Positions 54,590 to 64,000 of a stretch of DNA of 64,000 nt are shown here, piece after piece. How positions within the stretch are numbered: position 1 is the stretch's first letter; each line of letters opens with the position of its first letter. The position numbers and the translations under genes are program-made. The notes below the pieces were generated by a model that was given only the letters and a program-made list of their open reading frames with translations, was not told the DNA's origin and did no database searches. Source of the DNA: Anthoceros angustus (Eukaryota; Streptophyta; Anthocerotopsida; Anthocerotales; Anthocerotaceae); NCBI GenBank assembly GCA_010909165.1, contig VJWM01000204.1, forward strand, positions 248,001-312,000, in the 5' to 3' direction.

Positions 54590-57000
54590 CTATTCGAGGA
54601 TTATTCGGCTCCTCGTCCACCCAAGCTGGACCTCCTCCTCGCTCAACTCCTCCAAAGTCGCCTCCGTGATAATAGGGAGCCAACCCCACACCGGGTGGTA
54701 GAAGTATGCACGGGTCCTCACTTGCGATAGGTAGGCCACGATCCCTCCTATTTCCACACGCACATGGGCGGTGAGGTTAAGCACGCGTTCTCCATTCACA
54801 TATAGACCGGGCACATAAGTTTCCTCATCCATGTGCCGTAATATAATAGGACCCCTGCTGCGGTGAGGTGCTTACCCCCTCCTCCGTAGGCTACACAGTT
54901 GCACAGCCTATGTCCTCGCGAGGCGCCACGTCGCACATCGCCCGCCCCCACCTTGGGTTGGTTGCGCCAATGTCGGTGGCGGTTTCGACTACGGTAGTGG
55001 ACTCCACGGCCGTCGTTCGACAACGCGGTAGGTGAGGTTTCGCCACCTCGCCGCCTTCCGCCGGTAGGTCCTTCCGCTACTCGATCGTGGTCACGCTACC
55101 CCTTCCCCTTCCCTTTGTCTTTTCTCGCCCGCCACGTGCCTCATCCCGCCTCATATATCGCCTCCGCTAGCTTATGGGCCTTTTCCAGGCCGCTTCACGC
55201 TCTGGGCTCGCAACAACTCCCCAGCATCTCTGGTTCGTCTCGTGGGCATCCTTAATTTGAGCCATGAGTGCTTCCTGCGCTCGTCATGGCTTGCAACTTC
55301 TCACAGGCCTGCACAAATCTTCTTGAATCTTGGCCCTTATTTCCTCTAGGTTCCGCTTGTCTTCCTCCGGTTGCTTGCGCTTGGCCTCCTTCACAAACCC
55401 GGCCTTCACCACTTCCTCCGCCGCCCCGCACATCGAGCCGTGAGAGCTAAAGCCGCTTGATCCAACAACCTTGGGCCCGGATCATCGACGTGGTCACCGC
55501 AAGTCCACTTGTTGTGGCCCGGCCGACGCCATCCCTCCGTCGAGAACTTTCCTCCCCAGGTGCGCACCCTCACCAATTCGGTTGCATCCACCTCTGTTGC
55601 GGTGGAGTCCCCTTGAAAATCTCTTCCCATGCCGAGGAGGGTCCGCCTCGAGGTCGCCCTAAACCCTCCGGAGTTGATTCATCATCCGCATCCGTGTCAA
55701 AAATTGTCCTCGGATCGCGCCTCCTCTTCGCCACCTCAACCGCCGCTTTCATTTTCAGAGCGCCTGCTGACTGGTGACGCATCCGCCTCACCTTTTCGAT
55801 GCCCGCCTTCACCCCGGTCTTCCTCCTTTTCTTTGGTGGGAATTTCCTTCTCCTCCTCCGAAGCCTGCCGCCACCGACTCCCGCTATCCGATTTTTCCTC
55901 CTTGGGCTCCTCCGCCTTCCATTTCACCTCCCTAACCGGCTTCCACATGTGGAGGGAGGCTACAATCTCCACCTCAGCGGGGCAGTTAGCGTAAACATAA
56001 AGATGGACGAAATGGTGAGATTAGAGAGGGAGGCGAGAGAAATCAAGTTCAACCTCTCTTCACACAACTTGTCAAGAGAATTCGCCTCAATCGATCTTCG
56101 CCCTTGACCACTTCATGAAGGAGCGGCGGCAAGTGGTCGGACAAATAATCACACTTCTTGTCTGCGAAACATAGGAGCCACTGGCGGACCCATCAAGCTG
56201 CGTTGCCAAATCCCTCGTCAACCGGCCGTTGGGTTCAGTCGCCCGCTTTAACGGGCTGCTGCTTCTTGCCGTGCTTCTTTTCTGGGCGGCTCCATCACCA
56301 ACCGCCGCCTCCTCCTTGGGCTCCTCCGCCCATACACCCTCTAACGACTCCGGTCCCAATCCTGCGGCCGCTCTAAATCCCCTTTGGTGTCCTTGGGTGG
56401 CGCACACTCCTGCACAGTCCAGTTTGTAATTCCACCGCTCTTCCATGAAACCCGGCTTGACTCCTTCACGACTCCCAGCTCGAACTTTCCAATGATCCAT
56501 GTTCGGCCATTGGGCAAGCACAATTTGGTGGTGACCTTGGGCGCCATCCCTCTCACGGTCTTCCCGGTCTCGCGCCAGCGCCACCTCGCTGCGAATTTCA
56601 CGGAGTCGGTCTCGGGGTTCCTACCTCCTCGGCAAGGGCGCGCTGTCATCGCGCCTTCCTCCTCTGCGTCGCGCCTCGCGATGTCGGCGGGTTGAGCTCC
56701 TTCCCGTCGTTGCGCCTCGCGCCTCCTGCGATCACGGTGCCCCGGACCACGGCTCCTCGACTTATCGCCGTCGTCGCTCCGCTCGCTCCCGTCCGGCCGC
56801 CGTTGCGCTCCGTTGTTTGAGCAGGATTCATCATTCCTAGGGTTAAGTTTCCCGGGTTCCCCTACTCTGTTAAACCTCTGCTTCCACATCCCAATCCACA
56901 ACCCCACACTCATTCGCTCGCGTCGGTCGACCCCAACTTATAGACCTATCACTCTAATTATTCCAAACCCCCTATCTCACATATATAGACTTTTTAGGGA
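54590..57000 (-). other. GC-rich, protein-like but decayed minus-strand sequence
   Basis: On the minus strand several frame pieces look protein-like: MAPKVTTKLCLPNGRTWIIG then KFELGVVKESSRVSWKSGG (about 56550-56420); a Lys/Glu-rich stretch KWKAEEPKEEKSDSGSRW (about 55920); WEEIFKGTPPQQRWMQP (about 55615); and YVPGLYVNGERVLNLTAHVR ending TRSRIILE (54832-54590). They are separated by stops and frame changes. Together they could be a decayed retroelement gag-like gene or an unrelated pseudogene. I do not recognise the family. Confidence 0.3.
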
Positions 57001-57200
57001 ACATTCCGAGTCCATGGGCCAAGGAACACCAAATTCCGGACCATTTATTTTCTAACTTAAAAATCAAAACAAGAAAAGAATCCATAGGCCAAGGGCATTT
57101 CTTCTATAAATACCGCCTACTACCAACCCGACTTATTTTCACACCACGGATCCCAAAAACAAAACACTTCCCGCACGTCCGCTGGATCCGCGCCACCGCC

Positions 57201-57440
57201 GGTGGGCCTACGATAGGTGGTGCGTGGAGGAGGGCGCCGGCCGGCGCACAGACTGTCGCGCCCCACCCGTCGGTGGGCCTACGATAGGTGGTGCGTGGAG
57301 GGCGCCGGCCGGCGCACTCTGTGGCGCTCACCGTCCATACTGGTGGTGGTGCGAGGGCGGTGCCGCCGGCCGCGCCATCCTCCGCGCACCACCCGAAACC
57401 CCGACAGTGGTGCGCGGATAGGAGGGCGCCGCCGCCGCCT
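57201..57440. repeat. GC-rich repeat with GGCGCCGGCCGGCGC
   Basis: A 71-bp unit starting GGTGGGCCTACGATAGGTGG occurs at 57201 and 57272, each with the palindromic core GGCGCCGGCCGGCGC. Further degenerate GCCGCCGGCC motifs follow. Confidence 0.8.
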
Positions 57441-58154
57441 CCTCCGCGTGCCCATTGTGGCCCTCCCTTCCACGCACCCCCTGTACGTGGCACTTCCATC
57501 GAAAATTCAGTAAGCTAACCTTATGAGCAACCTTGGAATGAAGGCTAACCTTAGAAGCAAATGCCGTGTGAAATCGAGCCAGCATTTGGTCGGTCGAGTG
57601 TAGAGGGTACTCCTCCCGGAAACATCTGTATGCGGTGGACAAAAAAGCGATAAGGGATAAGCTCATGAGTTGCGTGGCTTAATACAACTCCGCGAGTCAA
57701 AGTGCATCAAGATAATGATGACAATGGAGGAGAAGCTGGACCAAGTGATGATTTAAGGATTGAACTCGGGATGAGTGAAACTCAATCGTTTTTTTTCCGG
57801 GTCCCGAGTTAATGTTGTAAGTCAAGGTTGATGTTATCGTGTTAGGGAAATACCGTCTGTGGCTTTTGTGGTGTCATAATAAAACCACATTTTCCTCCCA
57901 AAGCGAGTTTTACTAGTCCCTTCCCGGCAGAACGGCTTTCTCGCCGCTCCTACTTTGCATTATTCCCGAGGTTCGAGCCATGACCACCATTCGGCTACAA
58001 ACATTGCCGGATGGAAAGTAGTAACTTTATCGGTGACACCCTTTTTTCGAGTCGTTGCAATGCCTTCAAAACGCTGTTTTAGGGCCCCCTTCAGAGATTA
58101 TTTGCGGAAAACCCCCTTCGAGATTATTCACCCCCTTCAAAAATTATCATGTTT
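57441..58154. other. No gene seen
   Basis: Unremarkable sequence; around 58075-58140 a CCCCCTTCNGAGATTATT motif occurs two to three times. Confidence 0.5.
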
Positions 58155-58930
58155 GTTGTTTTGATGTTCCGTGTTCCAACTCTTAGTACAACGAGTAAGA
58201 TGGTCCGTTTTCCTTTGAGGAATATTAAAGTATCTTCGTAAGGACTCTCTACAGTTCTACTCCCAATTGAGGTGGGTGCTAGAGTTGATTAGCTTAAAAT
58301 GCTCGACGTTGTTGGGGCTATCTCCTCTTCATGTCGACATGGGCTCAACGTTGTTGAGGCTATCTGCTCTTCATGTCGACATGCGCTTAGTGTTGTTGGG
58401 GCTATCTGCTCTTCATGTCGAGTGCATTGTTTTGATATTCCAATGTTCCAACTCTTAGTACAATTTGTAAGGTGGTCTATTTTCCTTGAGAATCTTCAAA
58501 AGTACCTTTAGTACGGACTCTCTATATTTCTACTCCTTATTTCCCTATTCAGGTGGGTACTAGACCTTGATTAGCTTAAAATATAACGAGCGTCCAGATT
58601 CTTAATTGATTCACCATAACAGATGGGTGATGGATTTGCAGTCCAAACGGCTAAGAATAAATGGACACACATTTATTCATAAGAACCTAGTTGTTAAGAC
58701 CTTGTGCGCTCCCATTGGTACTTTGGGTAGTTAGAAAAAGTGGATGCCCTACTATAGTACCTTGGCACACCATATAGTACAAGTTGTGCGAAGGACCAAG
58801 TTGCATGATACCAAAATTCCATCCACTGAACTATAATAAGTAGAAAGCTTGACTTGAAAGCATTCAGAGTAGTTACTGCGCTGGTTGCTTTAGACTTGTT
58901 TCTCGTCCAAGCTACATAGCTACATAATGT
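58155..58930. repeat. Dispersed unit upstream of GLP-8, with a 42-bp triplication
   Basis: Inverted, diverged counterpart of 37180-37760. At 58299-58424 three 42-bp units (GTTGTTGGGGCTATCTSCTC, TTCATGTCGACATG) stand in tandem where the other copy has one. Confidence 0.65.
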
Positions 58931-59272
58931 GCTAAAGGACGTGTGATGACTCGTTTCTCTGCAATAGCAAAGGTCAGAGTTACAATTAGACCCAGCAAGT
59001 ATCTTCTGCGAAGCTTCGTCTTCCATTTCCTGGGGCTATCCCTCTGTGCACAGACCTGCAGACACGAACATGGTTGCAACTTCCACACCAGCGCGCTTGG
59101 CAGCAATAAAGAGAGACTACCTCCTCGCCTGCCTTCATCATCTCCACCCATCAACATCGTGCTTGCAAACTTGTAGCTGCGGTCGGTTGCGTTCTCCCGT
59201 GAACGGCCCCCGTTCCCCCTCTTGCCCATATATACGAGCTCGTCACCCAGCGATACGTCTCATTGATCAGCA
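58931..59272 (+). promoter_or_regulatory. Type I 5' flank of GLP-8
   Basis: Matches the GLP-3 flank. AATAAAGAGAGACTACC lies about 165 bp before the ATG, and CGAGCTCGTCACCCAGCG about 35 bp before it. Confidence 0.5.
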
Positions 59273-59954
59273 ATGGCGGGTGTGTCCAAGACAATCCAGT
59301 TTGTGGGTGCTGTGGCTGCGATCGCAGGGCTGGTGCTCGCCATTGCAGTCAGTGCCAGCGACCCCGACCCCCTGCAGGACTTCTGCGTCGCCGATTTGTC
59401 CAAGGGAGCGACCATCAACGGCTACCCCTGCAGGCCGGCCGACAACGTGACAGCAGAAGATTTCGCCTTCGCTAACCTGGGCAAGCAGGCCGACCTCACG
59501 GGCAACCCATTGAACGGCACCGCCACTTTCGGCTTCGTGGGCGACTGGCCTGCTCTCAACACGCTGGGCCTGTCGCTGGCGCGCCTGGACCTGGCGCCGG
59601 GTGGTGTCATTATGCCCCACACCCACAACCTGGCCACCGAGATTCTTTTCTGCCTCGAAGGGAGATCTACACCGGCTTCGTCACCAACAGCAACAAGCTG
59701 TACGCCAAGGTGGTGAAGAGGGCGAGGCCTTCATCTTCCCCAGAGGCTTGCTCCACTTCCAGCTCAATGTGGGCAAGACTCACGCCGCCAGCCTCAATGT
59801 GCTCAACGGCCAGAACCCGGGCATCCAGCTCATGCCACTCTCGCTGTTCGGGTCAGGAATCAAAACAGAGCTGCTGGCCAAGTCCTTCTTCATCAGCGGA
59901 AAGGAGGTGGAGCAATTGCACTCCATCTTCGCCCAGTTTGTGGATTCCTCCTAA
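59273..59954 (+). pseudogene. Germin-like copy 8 (GLP-8), two frameshifts
   Basis: ATG at 59273 (MAGVSKTIQFVGAVAAIAGL), TAA at 59952-59954. Box 1 is intact in frame (GGVIMPHTHNLATEILFCLEG). The shared GAAGGGAG deletion follows near 59662, and a second G loss (AAGAGGGCGAG) near 59720 restores neither frame; box 2 (PRGLLHFQLN) and FAQFVDSS lie in the third frame. Partner of GLP-6 in the inverted repeat, but with a type I flank. Confidence 0.85.
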
Positions 59955-60705
59955 CTTTACCGCACATCGTTTCTAAAACTGTCCAGTAGTCCCTGCAGGC
60001 TTAGGGCCTGCCAGTACTGCTAGTCCATCGTCCTGAGTACTCATACATTATGTCCATGTCGTCGACGATGAATTTACATAGCTATGTACTGGCAGTTTCT
60101 GGCTTCAGAAACTTGTGAATAGACTGGGTACCACATCGATCTGGGCTGATCACCTTTCAAGTAATGTTGGACGACTGGAATGCGTTTCACACATGTGACT
60201 GGAATTCGAGGACTAGAATCCGTTTCTCACCATCAGGGCAACAAAATGTGTATGGCTAACAGTCATCTGGTGGAATAACGCTATTCCAGAGGACGATCTT
60301 GAGAAACACAGCTATGCAGATGGGTCATGGTGACCTACAACCTGGTGTTTGATTCATTCCTTTACGCTTCCAGATCTCTCAGAAATCAATACAGAAAGAC
60401 GGTACACCAAAGACATGGTTGTAGACAGAAGTTGAGATAACGCAAACAGCTCTCTAGTTGAACTTACGTTTGAAGACAAAAGTGAGCTACCTAGCTAGCC
60501 ATTGAGCTTGCTACATCTTTGCTGCAGCTTGCTCTTCAAAAGTGGGACGCTTTGGCTTTGGAGAAAGCTTCTCTCACAACCCATTCCCCCAAAACCGACT
60601 TGTAAACATCCAAACTTAGAAGACAGGAAGATGAAAGCAACGAGCAAACGGTTGGGGATAGAGTAGCCTCACCGGTTTCTCATCTTGCGTCAGGTTTGAG
60701 TGTGC
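59955..60705. repeat. Spacer between GLP-8 and P450 relic
   Basis: Inverted counterpart of 41361-42123, with TCGTCGACGA at about 60061 and TACATAGCTATGTA at about 60076. No gene. Confidence 0.7.
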
Positions 60706-61758
60706 AACAGCTTCCAGTTCCCCTCTTCGGACACGGATAACTCGATAGGTGAAAGCATCCAGGTACGAGCGGCTTTTGGGCAAGGTAGCTTCTTCACCGA
60801 GATGTAATCTGCGTTTCAGTTTCCACAGTGGGTCCACGAATCGATCGCTGCAATTTCCGCTCGCTTGTTCAAATGCCCGAGCAAAGGGACATCCGGCAAA
60901 TGAGGTGACAGGCTTCCACATCCACCCCAAAGGCAACTTTACAGATGGAATCCAGGGTCAGCCAGGGTCAGGCGCAAGAACCTTAGGTCCTGGACACAAT
61001 GAAGTCAAAACCTGAAGGTTGAACCCTGACTCAGCCAAACGGCAAAATCCCTTTCAGTGCAGACAATCGGTGAGCATGTGGGTCCCCTGCATCTCGAGAG
61101 ATTTGTGGTCGAAGCAAGCGCAGGTGACCAAAGAGGCAAGAGCGAGCGCATCGCTTCGGTGCACAACTGAGCTGAAATCACGAAGGACCTTGGATGAAAA
61201 CTCGAAGCTGGCTGTCTTCCGTTGCTTCTTCCACATCTCCCCATCCGTATTGAAGATGCCATCTCCCAGCAAAGGTTCCATCATCGTGTGGAAGGCTTCC
61301 CGGGAAGGCCCTTGCATTGTAGTAGTGCCCCTGCCCATATGATGTTTTCATTGCCTATACAACGTAACGCACATACATGTTGAGTAGTCCCTCACAGCTG
61401 TTGCTGGCAGGTGGTGTGTAGCTTGGGGTAGTTGGGAAGTTGGTCTTGAGAATATGCTCACAGACGGCGGGATCAGCTGTAAACAGGTAGGTCTGGCCTC
61501 CCACGCGGGCTGAGAAGGTGAGGCTAGTTCCGGTGACCATGTAGTCTGTAACCCAGTCATACATCCTCTCAAAGTTGTAGTACATCTCAAACATTGAGCC
61601 AAAATGGGCCAACACTTGGGACCTGATGGCATCGATCCATCCTGCCGCCGCCTTTGCACGACAACCCACAGGATGGTGCAGAAGAGAAGCAACAGGGCAC
61701 TCAAAAACGCCACCCAGATCCCGGTTTGATCAGTCCTCCCTGCATTGTCGACTTCCAT
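60706..61758 (-). pseudogene. P450 (CYP704-like) pseudogene B, 5' part only
   Basis: Inverted partner of 40311-41360. ATG at 61758 and the anchor ([20 protein letters not shown]) are intact, then a base is lost in the hinge (CCATTTTGGC versus CCATTTTTGGC). A deletion near 61430 changes NFPNYP to NFPTTP. The exon 2 donor GT is GG, and LRLTLDS has the same small duplication as copy C. Coding homology ends at RRGELEAVA near 60715, as in copy C. Confidence 0.85.
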
Positions 61759-63013
61759 GTTGCAGACCTTCTCGTGACACAAACCAGCTCAGTTATCCCT
61801 CGGCAGCAGCCCAATTCATCCCTCGAATGCAGACCAACTACCCGGAGCTGCAGCTTAAGTATCCCAGGGGCTCCAGTTCAACTCCTGCAGCTCACTTCTC
61901 ACCTTCCTAAGTTCCTAGCTCATCACCATCGCTGACCACGGTTGACGTCAGCATTCGGAATCTCTCTTTCATTATCTCTTTATATGTTCCATCTTTCGAC
62001 GTCTTCCTACAAGTAGAGATCTGTGTCCTTCCCTGGACAGCAAATCGTGTCCATTATTGCTCTTTACGGTCCCTTTTGCAGAAATTAAGCTAAGTTGCCA
62101 ACCACTTGACCAGGCCTGCCAACAAGGACACAGCTCCTGGCCACTCCAACTACACATGGTGCAGTGCCACACAACAGGCCCCACTTCGCAGACTGCATCC
62201 ATACATATGGATGCGACATACATACATATATGATGCGACATGCTCCAGCCGGCACCGGAGCAGCAGTGGAGACCAGGTGCTTCCTCCATGCCTTGCGAGA
62301 CAGGACCGAGTCCGGAATAAGAGCACCATAACCTGCTCACACCTGGTCTCGGAAGATTGCACAGCTCTCAGTTTGGTCGACTGCAGGCAATTCAAATATC
62401 CATGCATGTAAGTAATTATGATGTACTAATGGAACAAAAGATCCACGCGTGTTCTTGATTGAATCTCCAGCTACCTAACCTTCACGAGATGCTGCAAGTC
62501 CCTTGCGTTATTTCACCTGATGACTGTAAGCCACGCACATTTTGTTGCTCTGATGGTGAGAATCTCATGTGTAGTACGCATTCTTGAAGTTGTCGAACAT
62601 TTTTCTTGAAGGTGAAACAAGTATCTGCCCAGGTCAGTTTATTCGACACAAGTTTCTGAAACCAGAAACTGGCAGTACATAGCTATGTATACTGAGCATT
62701 CATGATGACATTGACATCATGTACGAGAACTGTGGGAGCATGGTTCATGCACAGCCGGTGCTTGATGCGTTGCCTCAAACAGATGTCGTCACCTGGCGTG
62801 CACTGATTGCTGGTTACAGCTGTCAAGGAGAGAGTAGTGCAGTGGTCTGTAAATTGCTTCGGAGCCGATGGCATGCGGCCAGTCAACATTACATTTCTCA
62901 GGGTACTACAGGTATTCTGAAGCCAGCAACTCCGGTACATAGCTATGAATTTCGGCAGGCCCTAAGCCTGCAGGGTCTACCCTGGACAGTTTCCGAAACG
63001 ATGTGCGGTAAAG
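61759..63013. repeat. P450 5' flank, PPR scrap and GLP-9 3' flank
   Basis: Inverted counterpart of 39055-40310, same order and landmarks: TGACGTCA at 61943-61950, GCATCCAT/ATGGATGC stem near 62190, PPR scrap (plus) at 62719-62940 reading MYENCGSMVHAQPVLDALPQ, palindrome TACATAGCTATGTA near 62676. Confidence 0.75.
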
Positions 63014-63682
63014 TTAGGAGGAATCCACAAATTGGGCGAAGATGGAGTGCAATTGCTCCACCTCCTTTCCGCTGATGAAGAAAGACTTGGCCAGCAGCTC
63101 CGTCTTGATTCCTGACCCGAACAGCGAGATGGCATGAGCTGGAGGCCCGGGTTCTGGCTGTTGAGCACATTGAGGCTGGCGGCGTGCGTTGTGCCCACAT
63201 TGAGCTGGAAGTGGAGCAAGCCTCTGGGAAGATGAAGGCCTCGCCCTTCTTCACCACCTTGGCGTACAGATTGGAGACGAAGCCCGTGTAAATCTCCCTT
63301 CGAGGCAGAAAAGAATCTCGGTGGCCAGGTTGTGGGTGTGGGGCATAACGACACCGCCCGGCGCCAGGTCCAGGCGCGCCAGCGACAGACCCAGCGTGTT
63401 GAGAGCAGGCCAGTCGCTCACGAAGCCGGGAGTGGCGGTGGCGTTCAATGGGTTGCTCGTGAGGTCGGCCGGTTGCCCAGTTTAGCGAAGGCGAAATCTT
63501 CTGCTGTCACGCTGTCGGCCGGCCTGCAGGGTAGCCGTTGATGGTCGCTCCTTGGACAAATCGGCCACGCAGAAGTCCTGGAGAGGGTCGGAATCGCTGG
63601 CAGTGACCGCAATCGCAAGCAACAGCCCTGCGATCGCAGTCACAGCACCCACAAACTGGGTTGTCTTGGCTAAAGAGGCCAT
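63014..63682 (-). pseudogene. Germin-like copy 9 (GLP-9), most degraded
   Basis: ATG at 63682 (MASLAKTTQFVGAVTAIAGL, as GLP-5), TAA at 63014. Multiple one-base losses, mostly in G or C runs (near 63552, 63530, 63474, 63297, 63229 and 63129), and a 9-bp deletion near 63269 removing part of SNSNKL. Box 1 (PHTHNLATEILFCLEG) and box 2 pieces remain. Partner of GLP-5 in the inverted repeat. Confidence 0.85.
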
Positions 63683-64000
63683 CGTGGAAGTGGACTGCAG
63701 CAGTGCAGGGACCTTGAGTTGCAAGTTGCTCTGATTCTTGAGAAGGATATTGGGACAAGCGCAATTCGCAAGCTGGGATACCTGAATCAACGGCAGGAGG
63801 ATATGGACGAAAACAGACGAGGGGCGTTGCTTTTACGGGCTTACCGCAGAGCGCAGCTTGAGGTGCAAGCGATGAGGAGAAACATTCCTCGCAACGCGGT
63901 GAGCAGGTCTGAGGTGATGCCGTACGACACTGGAGATGTCTAGACTGCAGCTGCCCAGCAAGCGTAAACGTGGAGTATACATGGGAACTAAAGTGCTGCT
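63683..64000 (-). promoter_or_regulatory. Type II 5' flank of GLP-9, cut by window end
   Basis: Matches 38046-38373 inverted; shorter by small deletions in the GGGCGTTGCTTTTACGGGC region. Confidence 0.5.

Larger units (their letters stand above)
59293..64000 (-). repeat. Right arm of the 4.7-kb inverted repeat
   Basis: Reverse-complement match to 38046-42785, continuing to the window end. Contains GLP-8 (plus), the P450 relic (minus) and GLP-9 (minus). Differences from the left arm are mostly single-base indels and a few small deletions. Confidence 0.9.

Noticed and set aside
57104-57513. Gly/Arg/Pro-rich overlapping frames
   Set aside because: Products of the GC-rich tandem repeat, open in several frames on both strands.
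59640-59730. Programmed ribosomal frameshift as explanation for the shared GLP break
   Set aside because: No canonical heptamer or downstream structure noted, GLP-1 and GLP-2 have the unbroken form, and similar G losses occur at many other positions.

Overview
The window is nuclear DNA of a land plant. It contains PLS-class pentatricopeptide repeat (PPR) sequence, germin-like cupins with secretion signals, a spliced ER-anchored P450 of the CYP86 clan (CYP704-like), a complete Ty1/copia element primed by the usual initiator-tRNA site, and LINE and MULE relics. No bacterial or organellar gene organisation is visible. The PPR and germin sequences look most like those of seedless plants (fern, lycophyte or bryophyte), but I cannot name the species.

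Layout. 1-3.5 kb: intact 5' part of a P450 gene (minus), PPR scrap, germin-like copy GLP-1. 3.5-11.4 kb: 33-bp minisatellite, then AT-rich DNA with several small repeat arrays. 11.4-20.3 kb: GLP-2, PPR pseudogenes A to C (including a 1.37-kb tandem duplication) and GLP-3. 20.8-21.8 kb: MULE transposase relic. 25.7-32.6 kb: a plus-strand locus with TATA box, an odd repeat array, an unrecognised exon, a decayed intron-containing DUF3504/Crypton-like tyrosine recombinase, and a four-fold tandem array of about 520 bp. 33.5-46 kb: PPR pseudogene D, GLP-4, then a GLP-5 / P450 / GLP-6 cassette and a tandemly duplicated unit carrying GLP-7 and LINE sequence. 46.1-53.1 kb: a young complete copia element inserted into the LINE. 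53-58 kb: GC-rich decayed sequence. 59.3-64 kb: an inverted copy of the GLP / P450 / GLP cassette running off the window edge.

The dominant theme is segmental duplication. A small germin-like/P450/PPR neighbourhood has been copied at least three times, partly inverted, and has decayed. All nine germin-like copies are frameshifted, nearly always by loss of one G from a G run, while the 4.6-kb copia frame has no frameshift. Only the P450 copy at the left edge stays open through all visible exons. The germin-like copies carry two unrelated 5' flanks, and the GLP pairs around each P450 converge. The locus could therefore make hairpin or convergent double-stranded RNA.
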